DNA from: BJGO01 sp039810885
GTDB taxonomy: Bacteria; Bacteroidota; Bacteroidia; Chitinophagales; UBA10324
Direction: 5' to 3'
Assembly (NCBI GenBank): GCA_039810885.1
Contig: JBDHXV010000023.1
Location: 1-45,209, forward strand
Length of the DNA: 45,209 nucleotides
A program made the translations under genes and the position numbers. Shown here one piece after another: positions 23,793 through 33,107 of this stretch (position 1 is the stretch's first letter; the number at the start of each line of letters is the position of its first letter). The notes under the pieces were generated by a model that saw only the letters and a list, made by a program, of their open reading frames with translations, was not told the DNA's origin and made no database searches.

Positions 23793-26360
23793 CTATCCGC
23801 ATTTAGTATTTCCGCAACTCTTACATTTCAGACAACCTTCTTCAAAGATTAATCCATCAGGGTCTCCACACTCAGTACATTTATGATCTACTGCTTGAGT
23901 CCCATCGGGAATAAATTTCTTCAAGGCACGCTCTACACCGGCTTTCCAAGTATTAATGCTGTCGTTGTAAAGATTGAGGTTGCCAATAAGATGTACAACA
24001 TGAGGTAAGGGCATGTTATGACGGAGCACCCCGCTAATCAACTTTGCATAATTCCAATACTCTTTATTAAATGAACGGGACAATCCTTCGATGGTAACAC
24101 GATAGCCTTCCTTATCTAGATATTGGAAGTCATATCTGGATTTTCCATTTGCTGTTTCCCCCTTAATAATCCAGCCACTTTCCACCCATTTAGGAATGCT
24201 GAAGGCATCTTCTGCTTTACCGGTGAAGATTTCATAAGGTTTATTATTTAAGATCCCGATATAGGCAATCCATTTCTCTTCGCCATTCATAAACCGAACA
24301 ACAGAAGATTCGAGCGACTCGGGCCTTTCGGAAGCTTGATTCTCAGGAGTGATGTCTGAGGAAACTTTCTTTTCGTCAGACACTAAAACTCCGGAGCGAG
24401 ACCCGTCACGGTAAACGGTAATGCCTTTTAACCCCTGCTGCCACGCTTCAAGATAGATATTCCCCACTTGCTCCACATCAACGTCATTGGGGAGATTGAC
24501 GGTCGAGCTGATAGAGTGCGTTGTATATTTTTGTACTAATGCTTGCATGGTTATGCGTTTGTGCCAGTCAATTTCAGGTGCTGTTGCTTTAAAGTAAGGG
24601 CTTTCTTCAATGTTCTGACTTCCCGTTGTCTTCATCCAATCTTTTAACTTATGATGATAGACTACAAACTCCATCCATGAATCGCCCATCTGATCAACAA
24701 AATCTACACGCACATTGGGGTCGTTTGGATTTACTTTACGACGGCGCTTGTATGAAAGCATGTAAACCGGCTCTATCCCTGACGAGCTTTGAGCTAATAG
24801 GCTCAGTGTTCCGGTAGGCGCTACGGTTGAGATAGAAATATTTCTTCTTCCAAATTTCATCATACGCTCATACACAACAGGCAACTCATTGCGCAGCATT
24901 TGTATAAACTCGCTGCTGTTATCAATCTCGGCACTAAAGCCTTTAAAAGCGCCACGTTCGATGGCCATGTCTATAGAAGAATCAAACTCTGCTTCACATT
25001 TTGTTTTCATGATTTTTTCTACCACCTTCTGCGCCTCATTAGAATCGAACTTAATGTTTAAACCTGCAATGGCATCGGCTAATGCGGTAAAACCAAGGCC
25101 GGTGCGGCGCCCTTTCTTTCCGGCATTGTACAGTAGGTTCCATGTTTCTAGCTCTACACTTTTGATTGTGTCGGGTTCCGGATCGCTGTTTATTTTATTA
25201 ACGATTCGCTCAATAGCTTCAAGTTCTAAATCCACAAGATCGTCCATCAGACGCTGTGACTCATAAGTAATTTCATAGAATTTCGTAAAGTTAAAAGCGG
25301 CCTTATCCGTAAACGGATTATCTACGAAGTTGTAAAGGTTAAGCGCAATCAAACGACACGAGTCGCCACCTTGCATGGCAATTTCTGAGCAAGGGTTTGT
25401 GCTTACATTTTTAAATCCCGGATAGATTGAAGATGTAGAATATTTGTGTTGCCTATCCCAAAATATAAGTCCCGGCTCTGCGGTGTTATGGGCACATTTG
25501 ATAATCGTGTTCCATAAATCACGTGCTCTGATTGTTTTTGTGATTTGAGGCGTAACAGAATCAATAGGCCAACGATGGGTGTAGTTGGTGTCATTCACAA
25601 CAGCCGACATAAATTCATCACTTAAGCGAACGGAAATGTTGGCTCCGGTAATTTTCGATAAGTCTTGTTTTATGGTAATAAATTGTTCTACATCTGGATG
25701 TGCAATATCCATAGTCATCATCAGAGCGCCACGACGGCCATTTTGAGCTACTTCGCGCGTTGTGTTGCTGAAGCGTTCCATAAAGGAAGCCGCACCGGTA
25801 GTTGTGCCGGCAGCATTAGACACTAACATGCCCGAAGCGCGTAAAGTGGAAAGATCAATACCTACACCGCACCGGCGCTTGAAAAGTTGAGCTAATTGCT
25901 GATCCGTATAAAAGATGCCTCCATAGGAATCATATATCTCAGGGAGTACCACACAATTAGACAAAGAGGCAATAATGTATGGGTTCCCTAAGGAAGACAT
26001 TACCGACCCTTGTGGGATGATATATCGAAATTGAGAGAAGAGGTGATAGATTGTGTCTTCGGTAAGCAAATCACGGTGCTGTCCGTATGCAGATAAGTGC
26101 TTTACTGAACCATTCAGATGCACTTTTTCTGAATATTGATGTTCTATTCGTGCAAATTCACGAGCCATTCTGCGATGCATGTCGGCGGGAGTTTTTTCAA
26201 CATAATTCCCGTTTTCATCACGCATGCAATATTTATTAATCCAAGTAGAAGCAGCTAACTCATCGCCATCGAAATACTCAATGGTCGCTTTGAGTACTTC
26301 TTGATAAGTATAGGTGCTGGTTACTTTTGAGGACATAGAGGTTGTAAGGGTTTCGGACAT
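23793..26360 (-). CDS. nrdJ: Adenosylcobalamin-dependent (class II) ribonucleotide reductase
   Basis: 855 residues. It reduces ribonucleotides to deoxyribonucleotides using a B12-generated thiyl radical, independent of oxygen. Recognisable segments in order: SLGNPYIIASLSNCVVLPEIYDSYGGI (first redox Cys), RRCGVGIDLSTLR, the active-site loop STNPCSEIAMQGGDSCRL with the radical Cys and catalytic Glu, and ISTVAPTGTLSLLAQSSSGIEPVY. Near the end come LPHVVHLIGNLNLY and a zinc-ribbon-like tail with CTECG and CLKCKSCGNTKCG, including the C-terminal cysteines that rereduce the active site. Length and layout match the B12-dependent NrdJ family. No nrdR-type regulator or partner subunit gene is next to it. 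It is divergent from the glycan operon across 315 bp, and no cobalamin riboswitch is seen upstream. Confidence 0.95.
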   Translation of the reverse strand: MSETLTTSMSSKVTSTYTYQEVLKATIEYFDGDELAASTWINKYCMRDENGNYVEKTPADMHRRMAREFARIEHQYSEKVHLNGSVKHLSAYGQHRDLLTEDTIYHLFSQFRYIIPQGSVMSSLGNPYIIASLSNCVVLPEIYDSYGGIFYTDQQLAQLFKRRCGVGIDLSTLRASGMLVSNAAGTTTGAASFMERFSNTTREVAQNGRRGALMMTMDIAHPDVEQFITIKQDLSKITGANISVRLSDEFMSAVVNDTNYTHRWPIDSVTPQITKTIRARDLWNTIIKCAHNTAEPGLIFWDRQHKYSTSSIYPGFKNVSTNPCSEIAMQGGDSCRLIALNLYNFVDNPFTDKAAFNFTKFYEITYESQRLMDDLVDLELEAIERIVNKINSDPEPDTIKSVELETWNLLYNAGKKGRRTGLGFTALADAIAGLNIKFDSNEAQKVVEKIMKTKCEAEFDSSIDMAIERGAFKGFSAEIDNSSEFIQMLRNELPVVYERMMKFGRRNISISTVAPTGTLSLLAQSSSGIEPVYMLSYKRRRKVNPNDPNVRVDFVDQMGDSWMEFVVYHHKLKDWMKTTGSQNIEESPYFKATAPEIDWHKRITMQALVQKYTTHSISSTVNLPNDVDVEQVGNIYLEAWQQGLKGITVYRDGSRSGVLVSDEKKVSSDITPENQASERPESLESSVVRFMNGEEKWIAYIGILNNKPYEIFTGKAEDAFSIPKWVESGWIIKGETANGKSRYDFQYLDKEGYRVTIEGLSRSFNKEYWNYAKLISGVLRHNMPLPHVVHLIGNLNLYNDSINTWKAGVERALKKFIPDGTQAVDHKCTECGDPDGLIFEEGCLKCKSCGNTKCG

Positions 26361-26675
26361 GAGGAGTTTAATATATAATGTGAGGAAATGCAGTCACGAA
26401 AATAAGGTCAAGTCGGTTTTAATTCTCCACGATTAATTCACAAGATTGTCCCCAATAATAAACTAGTATGACAAAGTTATCTCGTAAGTCGTTTAACGAG
26501 TATAAGAATCAATGTTTTAGAAAAATTATATTGGTATAATCAGAATTGTATTCAGAAGAATCAAAAAATAATTATTCACATTATACTCTAATTAGAACAA
26601 ATTGTGTAAGGGAAAATATCCCATAGAGCGAAAATAGAACAATCCACGTATTTTCGTCACGCAATAATTTTACGT
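26361..26675. other. AT-rich divergent intergenic region (nrdJ / glycan operon)
   Basis: 315 bases without a gene. On the leftward strand there is a -7-like TAACTTTG (26479-26472) overlapped by a hairpin. On the rightward strand TATTTTCG (26649-26656) and TACGTTTG (26671-26678) are possible -7 elements, but neither has a well-spaced TTG. No conserved B12 box is visible. Confidence 0.5.
26472..26505 (-). promoter_or_regulatory. Possible nrdJ promoter overlapped by an inverted repeat
   Basis: Leftward TAACTTTG (26479-26472) is an exact TAnnTTTG element. Directly upstream of it TTATCTCGT (26477-26485) pairs with ACGAGTATAA (26496-26505) with one bulged base and a 10-base loop. A repeat over the promoter spacer could be an operator. 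No good -33 box is present. Confidence 0.3.
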
Positions 26676-28439
26676 TTGTTCAATCAGCTTCTTGTTTTCA
26701 GCACCTATCGTCGTATAAAAAAGATTTTGCCTGCGACGCACATAGTGTCCTTCCGGCTATCCATGGTTTCAGGGTTGATGCGGTCTTTCTTAGACCTTGC
26801 CGGGTTGGCTTTATTGTTTCCGGTAATACAAATTTTACTCACTCCTCAAATTGTTCAAGAGAGCAGGCTTCTAAAGACGTTATATGATGCCGGGTCATAT
26901 TCTGACCCGACGAAATTTGCTTTTAGCTTGATGGCTCTTGTCGTTCTCTTTTTTATCATTAAAACGATTGTTGGCTTTTTTCTGACGCACTATCAGGCTA
27001 AGGCCTCATACAATATTGCAGAAGAGCTTGCTTGTACACGCTTTCATTCTTATCTGAGTATGCCTTATTCTTTTTATCTGCAAAATAATAGCGGAGTCTT
27101 AATGAGAAATTTTTTAGTTATACCATTTGAGTTTGCTCACGCAATTATTATTTCCTTTATTCAATTGGCCAGCGAATTGGTATTGCTTTTCTTGTTGCTT
27201 ATTATTATTGTTATCTATAAACCGCTTATGTTTTTAGCCTTGGCGGCCATTATGATCCCGGTCGTATATCTGTATCAAAAAAAGCTAAAGCACTATTTGA
27301 AAGAGATATCTGACAAGAAGGACAGTTTTGGAAAATATTTATACAAACTCGGTTCGCAGTCTATGAGTTTATATCGGGAGATTATTTTACACAACAAGCG
27401 GGATTACTTTGATGAAAAGTATAAATCGGGAGTAGAAGAATTAGCCCGTCAGGTTGTTCGAGTTGTAACGATAAATGAATACTCTCCTAAGATTACGGAA
27501 CTTATTGCCGTTATGGGAATCGGACTTGTATTTGCCTTGTCGGCTTGGTTTCAGAATGGCAGTGGCGAATTGGTGCAGTTTCTCATTGTATTTGCGTTGG
27601 TCATCAGTCGTTTATTACCATCAGTAAACCGAATTATTTTATATACAACTACTATTCGATCAAGTATATACGTATTTGACCATTTAGAAGACATTGTTCC
27701 CACTCAGAGCAGTATGATGCCAAAGGCAGAATCTTTACCCCTTTCCTATGAGCGAGCCATAACTATTCGGGATTTGAGTTTCACACACGATAATTCATCA
27801 CAAGCCATCTTCACGAATTTGAATTTAACAATTGAGAAAGGCAGCAGTATCGGATTGGTTGGCCCTTCTGGAAGTGGTAAGACAACGTTGCTTAACCTCT
27901 TGCTACGATTATTAGAAGAAAGTTCAGGAGGAATCTATATTGACGATGTGAAGCTAACGGAGAGCAATAAGCAGGCATGGTATGCCTTAATTGGCTTCGT
28001 TCCACAAAACATTAATTTGATAGACGGCAACTTCATTGAAAATATTGCATTTGGAATACCGATGGAGCAAGTTGACCAAAACAGGTTAGCAGAAGTTGTT
28101 GATCTGGCACAGTTAACCAATTTGATTCGAACACAGCCGGAAGAATATTATACTCAAATAGGAGAGGGCGGGTTAAAAATATCTGGCGGGCAACGTCAAC
28201 GAATTGGTATTGCTCGTGCGCTTTATCACAATGCGCAAATACTCATATTCGATGAAGCTACCTCAGCATTGGATATGGAAACCGAAGAGATGATAACAGA
28301 ATCCCTGCGAGTATTATCAAAAAATAAGCTTACCACAATTGTTGTGGCACACCGCATACAGACGTTAAAGTACTGCGATACCATCTACAAAATCGATCAA
28401 GGTAAACTCGGAACTAAAATGAAATTCAGCGACCTTTAA
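26676..28439 (+). CDS. ABC exporter, fused membrane and ATPase domains (MsbA/PglK-like)
   Basis: 587 residues. Six transmembrane helices (about 25-320) are fused to an ATPase domain (about 345-585). The ATPase has Walker A GPSGSGKTTLL, Q-loop FVPQNINLIDG, signature SGGQRQRIGIARAL, Walker B ILIFDEATSALD and switch His in VVAHR. This half-transporter type works as a homodimer flipping lipid-linked products such as lipid A or lipid-linked oligosaccharides. As first gene of a glycan operon it is a likely flippase for the product. The start is uncertain: the frame begins with TTG at 26676, no in-frame ATG occurs before residue 30, and a TACGTTTG element overlaps that TTG. The N-terminal helix YRRIKKILP is needed by comparison with relatives, so TTG is kept. 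Confidence 0.85.
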   Translation: MFNQLLVFSTYRRIKKILPATHIVSFRLSMVSGLMRSFLDLAGLALLFPVIQILLTPQIVQESRLLKTLYDAGSYSDPTKFAFSLMALVVLFFIIKTIVGFFLTHYQAKASYNIAEELACTRFHSYLSMPYSFYLQNNSGVLMRNFLVIPFEFAHAIIISFIQLASELVLLFLLLIIIVIYKPLMFLALAAIMIPVVYLYQKKLKHYLKEISDKKDSFGKYLYKLGSQSMSLYREIILHNKRDYFDEKYKSGVEELARQVVRVVTINEYSPKITELIAVMGIGLVFALSAWFQNGSGELVQFLIVFALVISRLLPSVNRIILYTTTIRSSIYVFDHLEDIVPTQSSMMPKAESLPLSYERAITIRDLSFTHDNSSQAIFTNLNLTIEKGSSIGLVGPSGSGKTTLLNLLLRLLEESSGGIYIDDVKLTESNKQAWYALIGFVPQNINLIDGNFIENIAFGIPMEQVDQNRLAEVVDLAQLTNLIRTQPEEYYTQIGEGGLKISGGQRQRIGIARALYHNAQILIFDEATSALDMETEEMITESLRVLSKNKLTTIVVAHRIQTLKYCDTIYKIDQGKLGTKMKFSDL

Positions 28440-28448
28440 CGACACAAC

Positions 28449-29210
28449 ATGTTACAGAGTCTTATCCGAAATCCGATTGTAATTATTGGGATGCACCGCT
28501 CGGGCACGAGCATGCTTGCACAGATTTTGCATCGCAGCGGTGTTTTTATGGGAAATGATTTTATTGCTTATTATGAATCAAATTATTTTCAACGCTTAAA
28601 TATTCACTTGCTCAAAAACATACGAGCCACGTGGGACAGGCCATTGCCAACGCAACAATTACCGGCATTTAACGAGCAAGGATTCATCAGGGAATATTTA
28701 ACCTTATCACGAAAGCCCCAATATGTACTCGCCTTATTACTTCAAAAAAGATGGGGTTGGAAAGATCCGAGAAATACCTATACTCTTGGCAGTTGGTTGC
28801 GGTTATTTCCGGGCCTTAAGGTTATACATATTGTACGAAACGGGATTGACACCGCACTCAGCCTTTATGATAGAAACATGATGTTGCAACCGAAAACAAA
28901 GTGGCACAGCGACCGCTTGGTTTCTCTATCATCGTGCTTTCAATTGTGGGATGAGTATGTTCAACAAGCAATGCACTGGAAAGCAGATTTACAAGAACGT
29001 TATTTGGAAGTGCGTTATGAGGACTTAATTAAACATAATGATAGGATGGCCAAACAAATCAAAGAATTTACGGGAGTTCACGTTTTAGACTCGATAAAAC
29101 TAATTGCAAATAAAGAGAGGGCTCAAAAAGACATGCAAGCCGAAATGGAAGAATTGAAGTTGATTGCATCACAGAATAAAACATTTGCAAAGTTGGGATA
29201 TGTGGCGTGA
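28449..29210 (+). CDS. Sulfotransferase family protein (first of two)
   Basis: A 253-residue PAPS-dependent sulfotransferase-type protein. The 5'-phosphosulfate-binding loop is at residues 10-21 (IVIIGMHRSGTS), and the 3'-phosphate-binding region is in KVIHIVRNGIDTALSLYDRN, with the usual Arg and Ser. A WKDPRNT motif between them is also typical. Such enzymes transfer sulfate to hydroxyls of sugars. It lies 9 bases after the ABC exporter, in the glycan operon, and the next sulfotransferase gene overlaps its end by 11 bases. No signal peptide, so the reaction should be cytoplasmic, on a nucleotide- or lipid-linked sugar. The acceptor is unknown. Confidence 0.83.
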   Translation: MLQSLIRNPIVIIGMHRSGTSMLAQILHRSGVFMGNDFIAYYESNYFQRLNIHLLKNIRATWDRPLPTQQLPAFNEQGFIREYLTLSRKPQYVLALLLQKRWGWKDPRNTYTLGSWLRLFPGLKVIHIVRNGIDTALSLYDRNMMLQPKTKWHSDRLVSLSSCFQLWDEYVQQAMHWKADLQERYLEVRYEDLIKHNDRMAKQIKEFTGVHVLDSIKLIANKERAQKDMQAEMEELKLIASQNKTFAKLGYVA

Positions 29211-30069
29211 TGATGATTTAAAGATTAATAGTCCGGTTGTTGTCGGAGGGCTGGGAGGAAGCGGCACACGCGTTGTAGCACAAATACTTCAAGCACTAAA
29301 TTATTATATTGGTTCTTATCTAAATCCGCAATTAGATAATTTATGGTTTACCTTTTTGCTTCGCAGACCGGCAAAGATTCGCACATTTTATACTCCGGAA
29401 ATCATTAAATCGCTTAAGCTTTTTGACTCTGTGATGAAGTCCTATTGGGGTAAAAGTTTTAGAGCAAAGACAAAGCTATATGAATTGGCGGTTGAGTTTA
29501 TGTTGCATAATTATGTGAAACGATCGCGATATAAATTTCCGTTTCAGGCAGTTCGTTCCATATCGCACCATCATTACCAATCAGAACAACATAACTGGGG
29601 GTGGAAAGAACCCAACACACACTTGTTTATCGAGCCCTTATATCGTCTTTATCCGGATATGAAATTTATTCTTGTGCTTCGGCATCCGCTGGATATGATG
29701 TTCGGGAACAACTTCAATCAACTATATAATTGGTATCATTTGTTTAATTTGCCAAAACCTAATAAACGAAACGAGAAAGAGTTAATGCTATTATTTTATG
29801 ATGCGGCATATTCAAGAGCGATACATCTTGGGCAGAAATTATTGAAGAATAATTTTTGTATTGTAAAAATTGAAGAGCTGAGCGAAGGAGAGAACGAAAC
29901 TAAACGCCTATTAAAATTCTTGAAAACAGCCGAGAGTGAAAAATATTTCGATATTGTAAAAAAAATTCCCAACCGACAACTCACATTTGGGCGATATAAG
30001 AAGGATATAACACAAGCCCAGTACGAGCAATATGAGCCATTATGTAAAAAGTTTAACTACAACTATTGA
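29200..30069 (+). CDS. Sulfotransferase-like protein (second of two)
   Basis: 289 residues from ATG 29200, which overlaps the previous gene by 11 bases; an earlier in-frame ATG at 29164 would lie deeper in that gene. The phosphosulfate-loop-like sequence VVVGGLGGSGTRVVAQIL (13-30) lacks the basic residue seen in the first enzyme (GMHRSGTS) and has Gly-Gly instead, so its activity is less certain. The 3'-phosphate motif appears as KFILVLRHPLDMMFGNN, and WGWKEPNTH parallels WGWKDPRNT of the neighbour. The two are divergent relatives, perhaps sulfating different positions of one glycan. Very close packing with both neighbours supports a single operon. Confidence 0.72.
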   Translation: MWRDDDLKINSPVVVGGLGGSGTRVVAQILQALNYYIGSYLNPQLDNLWFTFLLRRPAKIRTFYTPEIIKSLKLFDSVMKSYWGKSFRAKTKLYELAVEFMLHNYVKRSRYKFPFQAVRSISHHHYQSEQHNWGWKEPNTHLFIEPLYRLYPDMKFILVLRHPLDMMFGNNFNQLYNWYHLFNLPKPNKRNEKELMLLFYDAAYSRAIHLGQKLLKNNFCIVKIEELSEGENETKRLLKFLKTAESEKYFDIVKKIPNRQLTFGRYKKDITQAQYEQYEPLCKKFNYNY

Positions 30070-30071
30070 GG

Positions 30072-31283
30072 ATGTCAAGGCTTATTGTATTATACTATAT
30101 ACTTTACTTCTATGCTGTTTTTTTTATTGTAAAAAGCTTAACGCTATGGTTTGCACTCTTTAAACCTAAAAAGAACCCGAATAAAATAGTTTATCTGGAG
30201 CTAAAGGGTCCGCCGATGGCAGGTTATACGGCTCGCTCTAAGTATTGGAGCGACTTGTTAAATGCAAAAGGTTACTTCTCAGAAGTTCTTTCACTTACAA
30301 CATATCAGTTTTGCAAAGAATGCATGAAAAAGAACTATGGAATGACGAGAATACATTTAGCAACTATTTGGAAGCGTGTTGTTCAATGTCTTAGATCTCG
30401 CGATGCGGCCATATTAATTGTTCGCCGCGAAGCATTAATACATAACGACTACGGCAATCTGTTTGTGGAAAAACTACTTCGTAAGATACATCATTGTTTG
30501 GTATTGGATTTCGATGATGACCTCGCAGCTGCAAAATGGGAGGGGCAGCGCACACATTCGCTATATTCATGCCTTATGATGGAAAACCTTTACAAGTTCA
30601 CACAATCTTTGAAATACTATGATGCATTTATATGTGGCACATCTTATTTAAAAGAACACTTCTTTCAATATACACAACATGCCCAAGCGCAATTGATATT
30701 GCCCACATGTGTTCCTCATTTTAAAGCTCCTCTTAAGAAATATAACGCAGATGTTAAAATGATAAATATCGGATGGGTGGGATCATCATATAATCTGGCA
30801 ACAATAGAAAGTATTTTTCCAATATTGGAGGAGGTTTATAAAAAACACACCTTTCAATTTGTTTTAATATGCGACGAGAACACCGCTCTCCAGCAAGCCT
30901 TTCCTATAAAGTATATAAAGTGGTCGGAAGAAAAAGAGTCAGAAAACTTGTTACAGATTGATATAGGATTAATGCCCTTAATGAATACAAATGCAACAAA
31001 AGGAAAATCTGCTATGAAATTATTGCAGTATATGGCGTGGGGGATTGTCCCTGTAGCGAGTGCGATAACAGTAAATACGGAAATAGTGCAAGATGACATT
31101 AACGGATTTTTAGTTTACGACGAACAACAATGGGAGACCGTTTTGCTAAAGGCTTTAACAAATAATAACCGGTTTCAGAAGATGGGCGAGAAAGCTTTTC
31201 AAGCGGTTTCCGAGAGATACACTTTCGAAGCAAACGAAAGCAACTTTTTGAATTTTATTCACAAACTTGTCAGCAATAACTAA
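30072..31283 (+). CDS. Glycosyltransferase, GT4-like (GT-B fold)
   Basis: 403 residues from ATG 30072, two bases after the previous stop; a TTG two codons earlier would overlap it. A hydrophobic N-terminal helix (LIVLYYILYFYAVFFIVKSL) suggests membrane association. The second half carries GT4-type features: GWVGSSYNLATIESIFPIL at the start of the nucleotide-binding domain and IDIGLMPLMNTNATKGKSAMKLLQYMAWGIVPVAS, where a conserved Glu is replaced by other residues but the Lys-rich loop is kept. The enzyme probably adds one sugar to the lipid-linked glycan exported by the ABC transporter. Donor and acceptor cannot be read. Confidence 0.8.
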   Translation: MSRLIVLYYILYFYAVFFIVKSLTLWFALFKPKKNPNKIVYLELKGPPMAGYTARSKYWSDLLNAKGYFSEVLSLTTYQFCKECMKKNYGMTRIHLATIWKRVVQCLRSRDAAILIVRREALIHNDYGNLFVEKLLRKIHHCLVLDFDDDLAAAKWEGQRTHSLYSCLMMENLYKFTQSLKYYDAFICGTSYLKEHFFQYTQHAQAQLILPTCVPHFKAPLKKYNADVKMINIGWVGSSYNLATIESIFPILEEVYKKHTFQFVLICDENTALQQAFPIKYIKWSEEKESENLLQIDIGLMPLMNTNATKGKSAMKLLQYMAWGIVPVASAITVNTEIVQDDINGFLVYDEQQWETVLLKALTNNNRFQKMGEKAFQAVSERYTFEANESNFLNFIHKLVSNN

Positions 31284-31288
31284 AAAAT

Positions 31289-33094
31289 ATGTGTGGGATA
31301 GCCGGCATTATTTCAATTGATAAAATAATTGATGAGGTGCGTTTGAGAAAAATGTCAAATGCCATTAAACATAGAGGCCCTGATGGTAATTGGGAATGGT
31401 ATAATGAAAACAAAACCACAGCTTTTGCTTACAGACGGCTAGCCATCAATGACAAAGAAGCATTTAACAATGTGCCTTTTATTTGGCAAAACAAGTATGT
31501 CGTTTTATATAACGGAGAAATTTATAACTATAAGGAGTTAAAAGCATTTCTTCACACGCTGGGCTTTCAGTTTAACACCCAATCGGATATAGAAGTCATT
31601 CCTCCTTTATATCAACTCTATGGAGTAGATATGCCGAAGCATCTCAATGGCATGTTTGCTATTGCTTTGTGGGATATAGAAAAACAAACGCTGTTCGCCA
31701 CCCGAGATCGGCTTGGAGAGAAGCCGCTATTTTACACTCAGACCCAATCGGAATTTGCATTTGCATCAGAGATGAAGGCATTGTGGGCCGGAGGGGTCGA
31801 AAAGACGAGCAACAGACGCATGATGTTCGATTATTTAGTTTACAATATAATCGAAGATGCGAGACAGCCCGAAAAAACTTTTTTCCAAAATATTTTTCGC
31901 ATACCACCGGCACACTGGATCCTTTATGATAAAGGACAATTACAAAAAGGCTGTTACTGGAATTTAAATAACACCAAAGTATTTGAAGGAAGCTTCGATG
32001 ATGCTGTTCAGAACTTTAAAAAACTGTTTGATGATAGTGTCTCAAATATGTTGCAGACCGAAGTCCCATTAGGCTTTTGTCTTTCCGGCGGGATCGACTC
32101 TTCTGCGATCTTTTCACAAGCTATGTCGCATTTACCGGAAGGAGCCTTTCCGGAGACATTTACCGTACAAGCCTTGGGAAACTCGCTTGTTGAAACACCC
32201 TACATAAAGGCTTTATTAAGCAGGTATGCAGCGCATAATACTCAGGCTTGGGTTACAGAAGATTTGATATTACAGAAGCTGCCTACCATCCTTTATCATC
32301 AAGAAGAGCCGATAGCCGATCTTACTGTTTTGGCACAATGGGCGTTAATGGAAAAAATTAATGAAAAACAAATTAAAGTTATTCTCGATGGTCAAGGGCC
32401 TGACGAGATGCTTGGCGGCTATGCGCATTTCTATGATGTTTTATTAAAAGAATGTGCTGCTCAATCCTGGCGGCAACTGATTAAAGCAAACAAAGCATAT
32501 TATGAAAAGCATGGGCATTATCATCCGTTGAAAATGCGTATGGTTGGAGAAGTATATTTCCCAAAAACACTTCAGCGCTTAGGAGCATTAAAGCGACAGA
32601 TTATTCCATCATCTTCATTTTCATTTCTACACCCGGCCTTTCTTTTTGAAAACAAACATTATGATTCTCCATTCCCCGTATTTAATGAAGTAGAACCTTT
32701 TCTAAAATATCGAACTATCGGTTATGGCTTACACAAGTTGTTGCGATATGCCGATCGCAATAGCATGGCCCACGGCATCGAAGCACGCTATCCGTTTTTG
32801 AATCATCAATTGGTCGAATTTATTTTCTCCTTACCCTTAGACATGAAAATTCACAATGGATGGACAAAATATATTCTAAGGGTGGCCATGGAACAACAAT
32901 TACCCTCATCCATTGCATGGCGTGTTAGCAAAAGCGGATATCAGGTGCCAACCAAAAATTGGATGGAGCACCCTCGCGTAAAAGAGATGATACAAGAGTC
33001 AAAACACAAAATGGCACAACACGGCATCATTCGTAAAAATGTAAAGCCGCACACTCACGACATGCACATCTTTATTGCCTCTCACTTTTTATAG
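31289..33094 (+). CDS. Asparagine synthase-like glutamine amidotransferase
   Basis: 601 residues. The start MCGIAGIIS exposes Cys2, the nucleophile of the class II glutaminase domain, and HRGPDGNWEW, YNGEIYNYKEL and SDIEVIPPLY complete that site. The synthetase domain has the pyrophosphatase loop CLSGGIDSSAIF and the DGQGPDEMLGGY loop. In standalone AsnB these make asparagine, but this paralogue type is frequent in polysaccharide clusters, where it amidates a carboxyl group, for example of a sugar acid. It sits 5 bases after the glycosyltransferase in the glycan operon, so amidation of the glycan is the preferred reading. It is complete and has no odd residues in the motifs seen. Confidence 0.88.
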   Translation: MCGIAGIISIDKIIDEVRLRKMSNAIKHRGPDGNWEWYNENKTTAFAYRRLAINDKEAFNNVPFIWQNKYVVLYNGEIYNYKELKAFLHTLGFQFNTQSDIEVIPPLYQLYGVDMPKHLNGMFAIALWDIEKQTLFATRDRLGEKPLFYTQTQSEFAFASEMKALWAGGVEKTSNRRMMFDYLVYNIIEDARQPEKTFFQNIFRIPPAHWILYDKGQLQKGCYWNLNNTKVFEGSFDDAVQNFKKLFDDSVSNMLQTEVPLGFCLSGGIDSSAIFSQAMSHLPEGAFPETFTVQALGNSLVETPYIKALLSRYAAHNTQAWVTEDLILQKLPTILYHQEEPIADLTVLAQWALMEKINEKQIKVILDGQGPDEMLGGYAHFYDVLLKECAAQSWRQLIKANKAYYEKHGHYHPLKMRMVGEVYFPKTLQRLGALKRQIIPSSSFSFLHPAFLFENKHYDSPFPVFNEVEPFLKYRTIGYGLHKLLRYADRNSMAHGIEARYPFLNHQLVEFIFSLPLDMKIHNGWTKYILRVAMEQQLPSSIAWRVSKSGYQVPTKNWMEHPRVKEMIQESKHKMAQHGIIRKNVKPHTHDMHIFIASHFL

Positions 33095-33107
33095 CCCTTT
33101 ACATCCC

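Noticed and set aside
26367..26382. AATATATAATGTG-like sequence resembling an NrdR box before nrdJ
   Set aside because: Only one half resembles the palindrome and there is no second box at the expected spacing.
26361..26675. Cobalamin riboswitch upstream of the B12-dependent reductase
   Set aside because: No B12-box-like sequence was found on the nrdJ strand.
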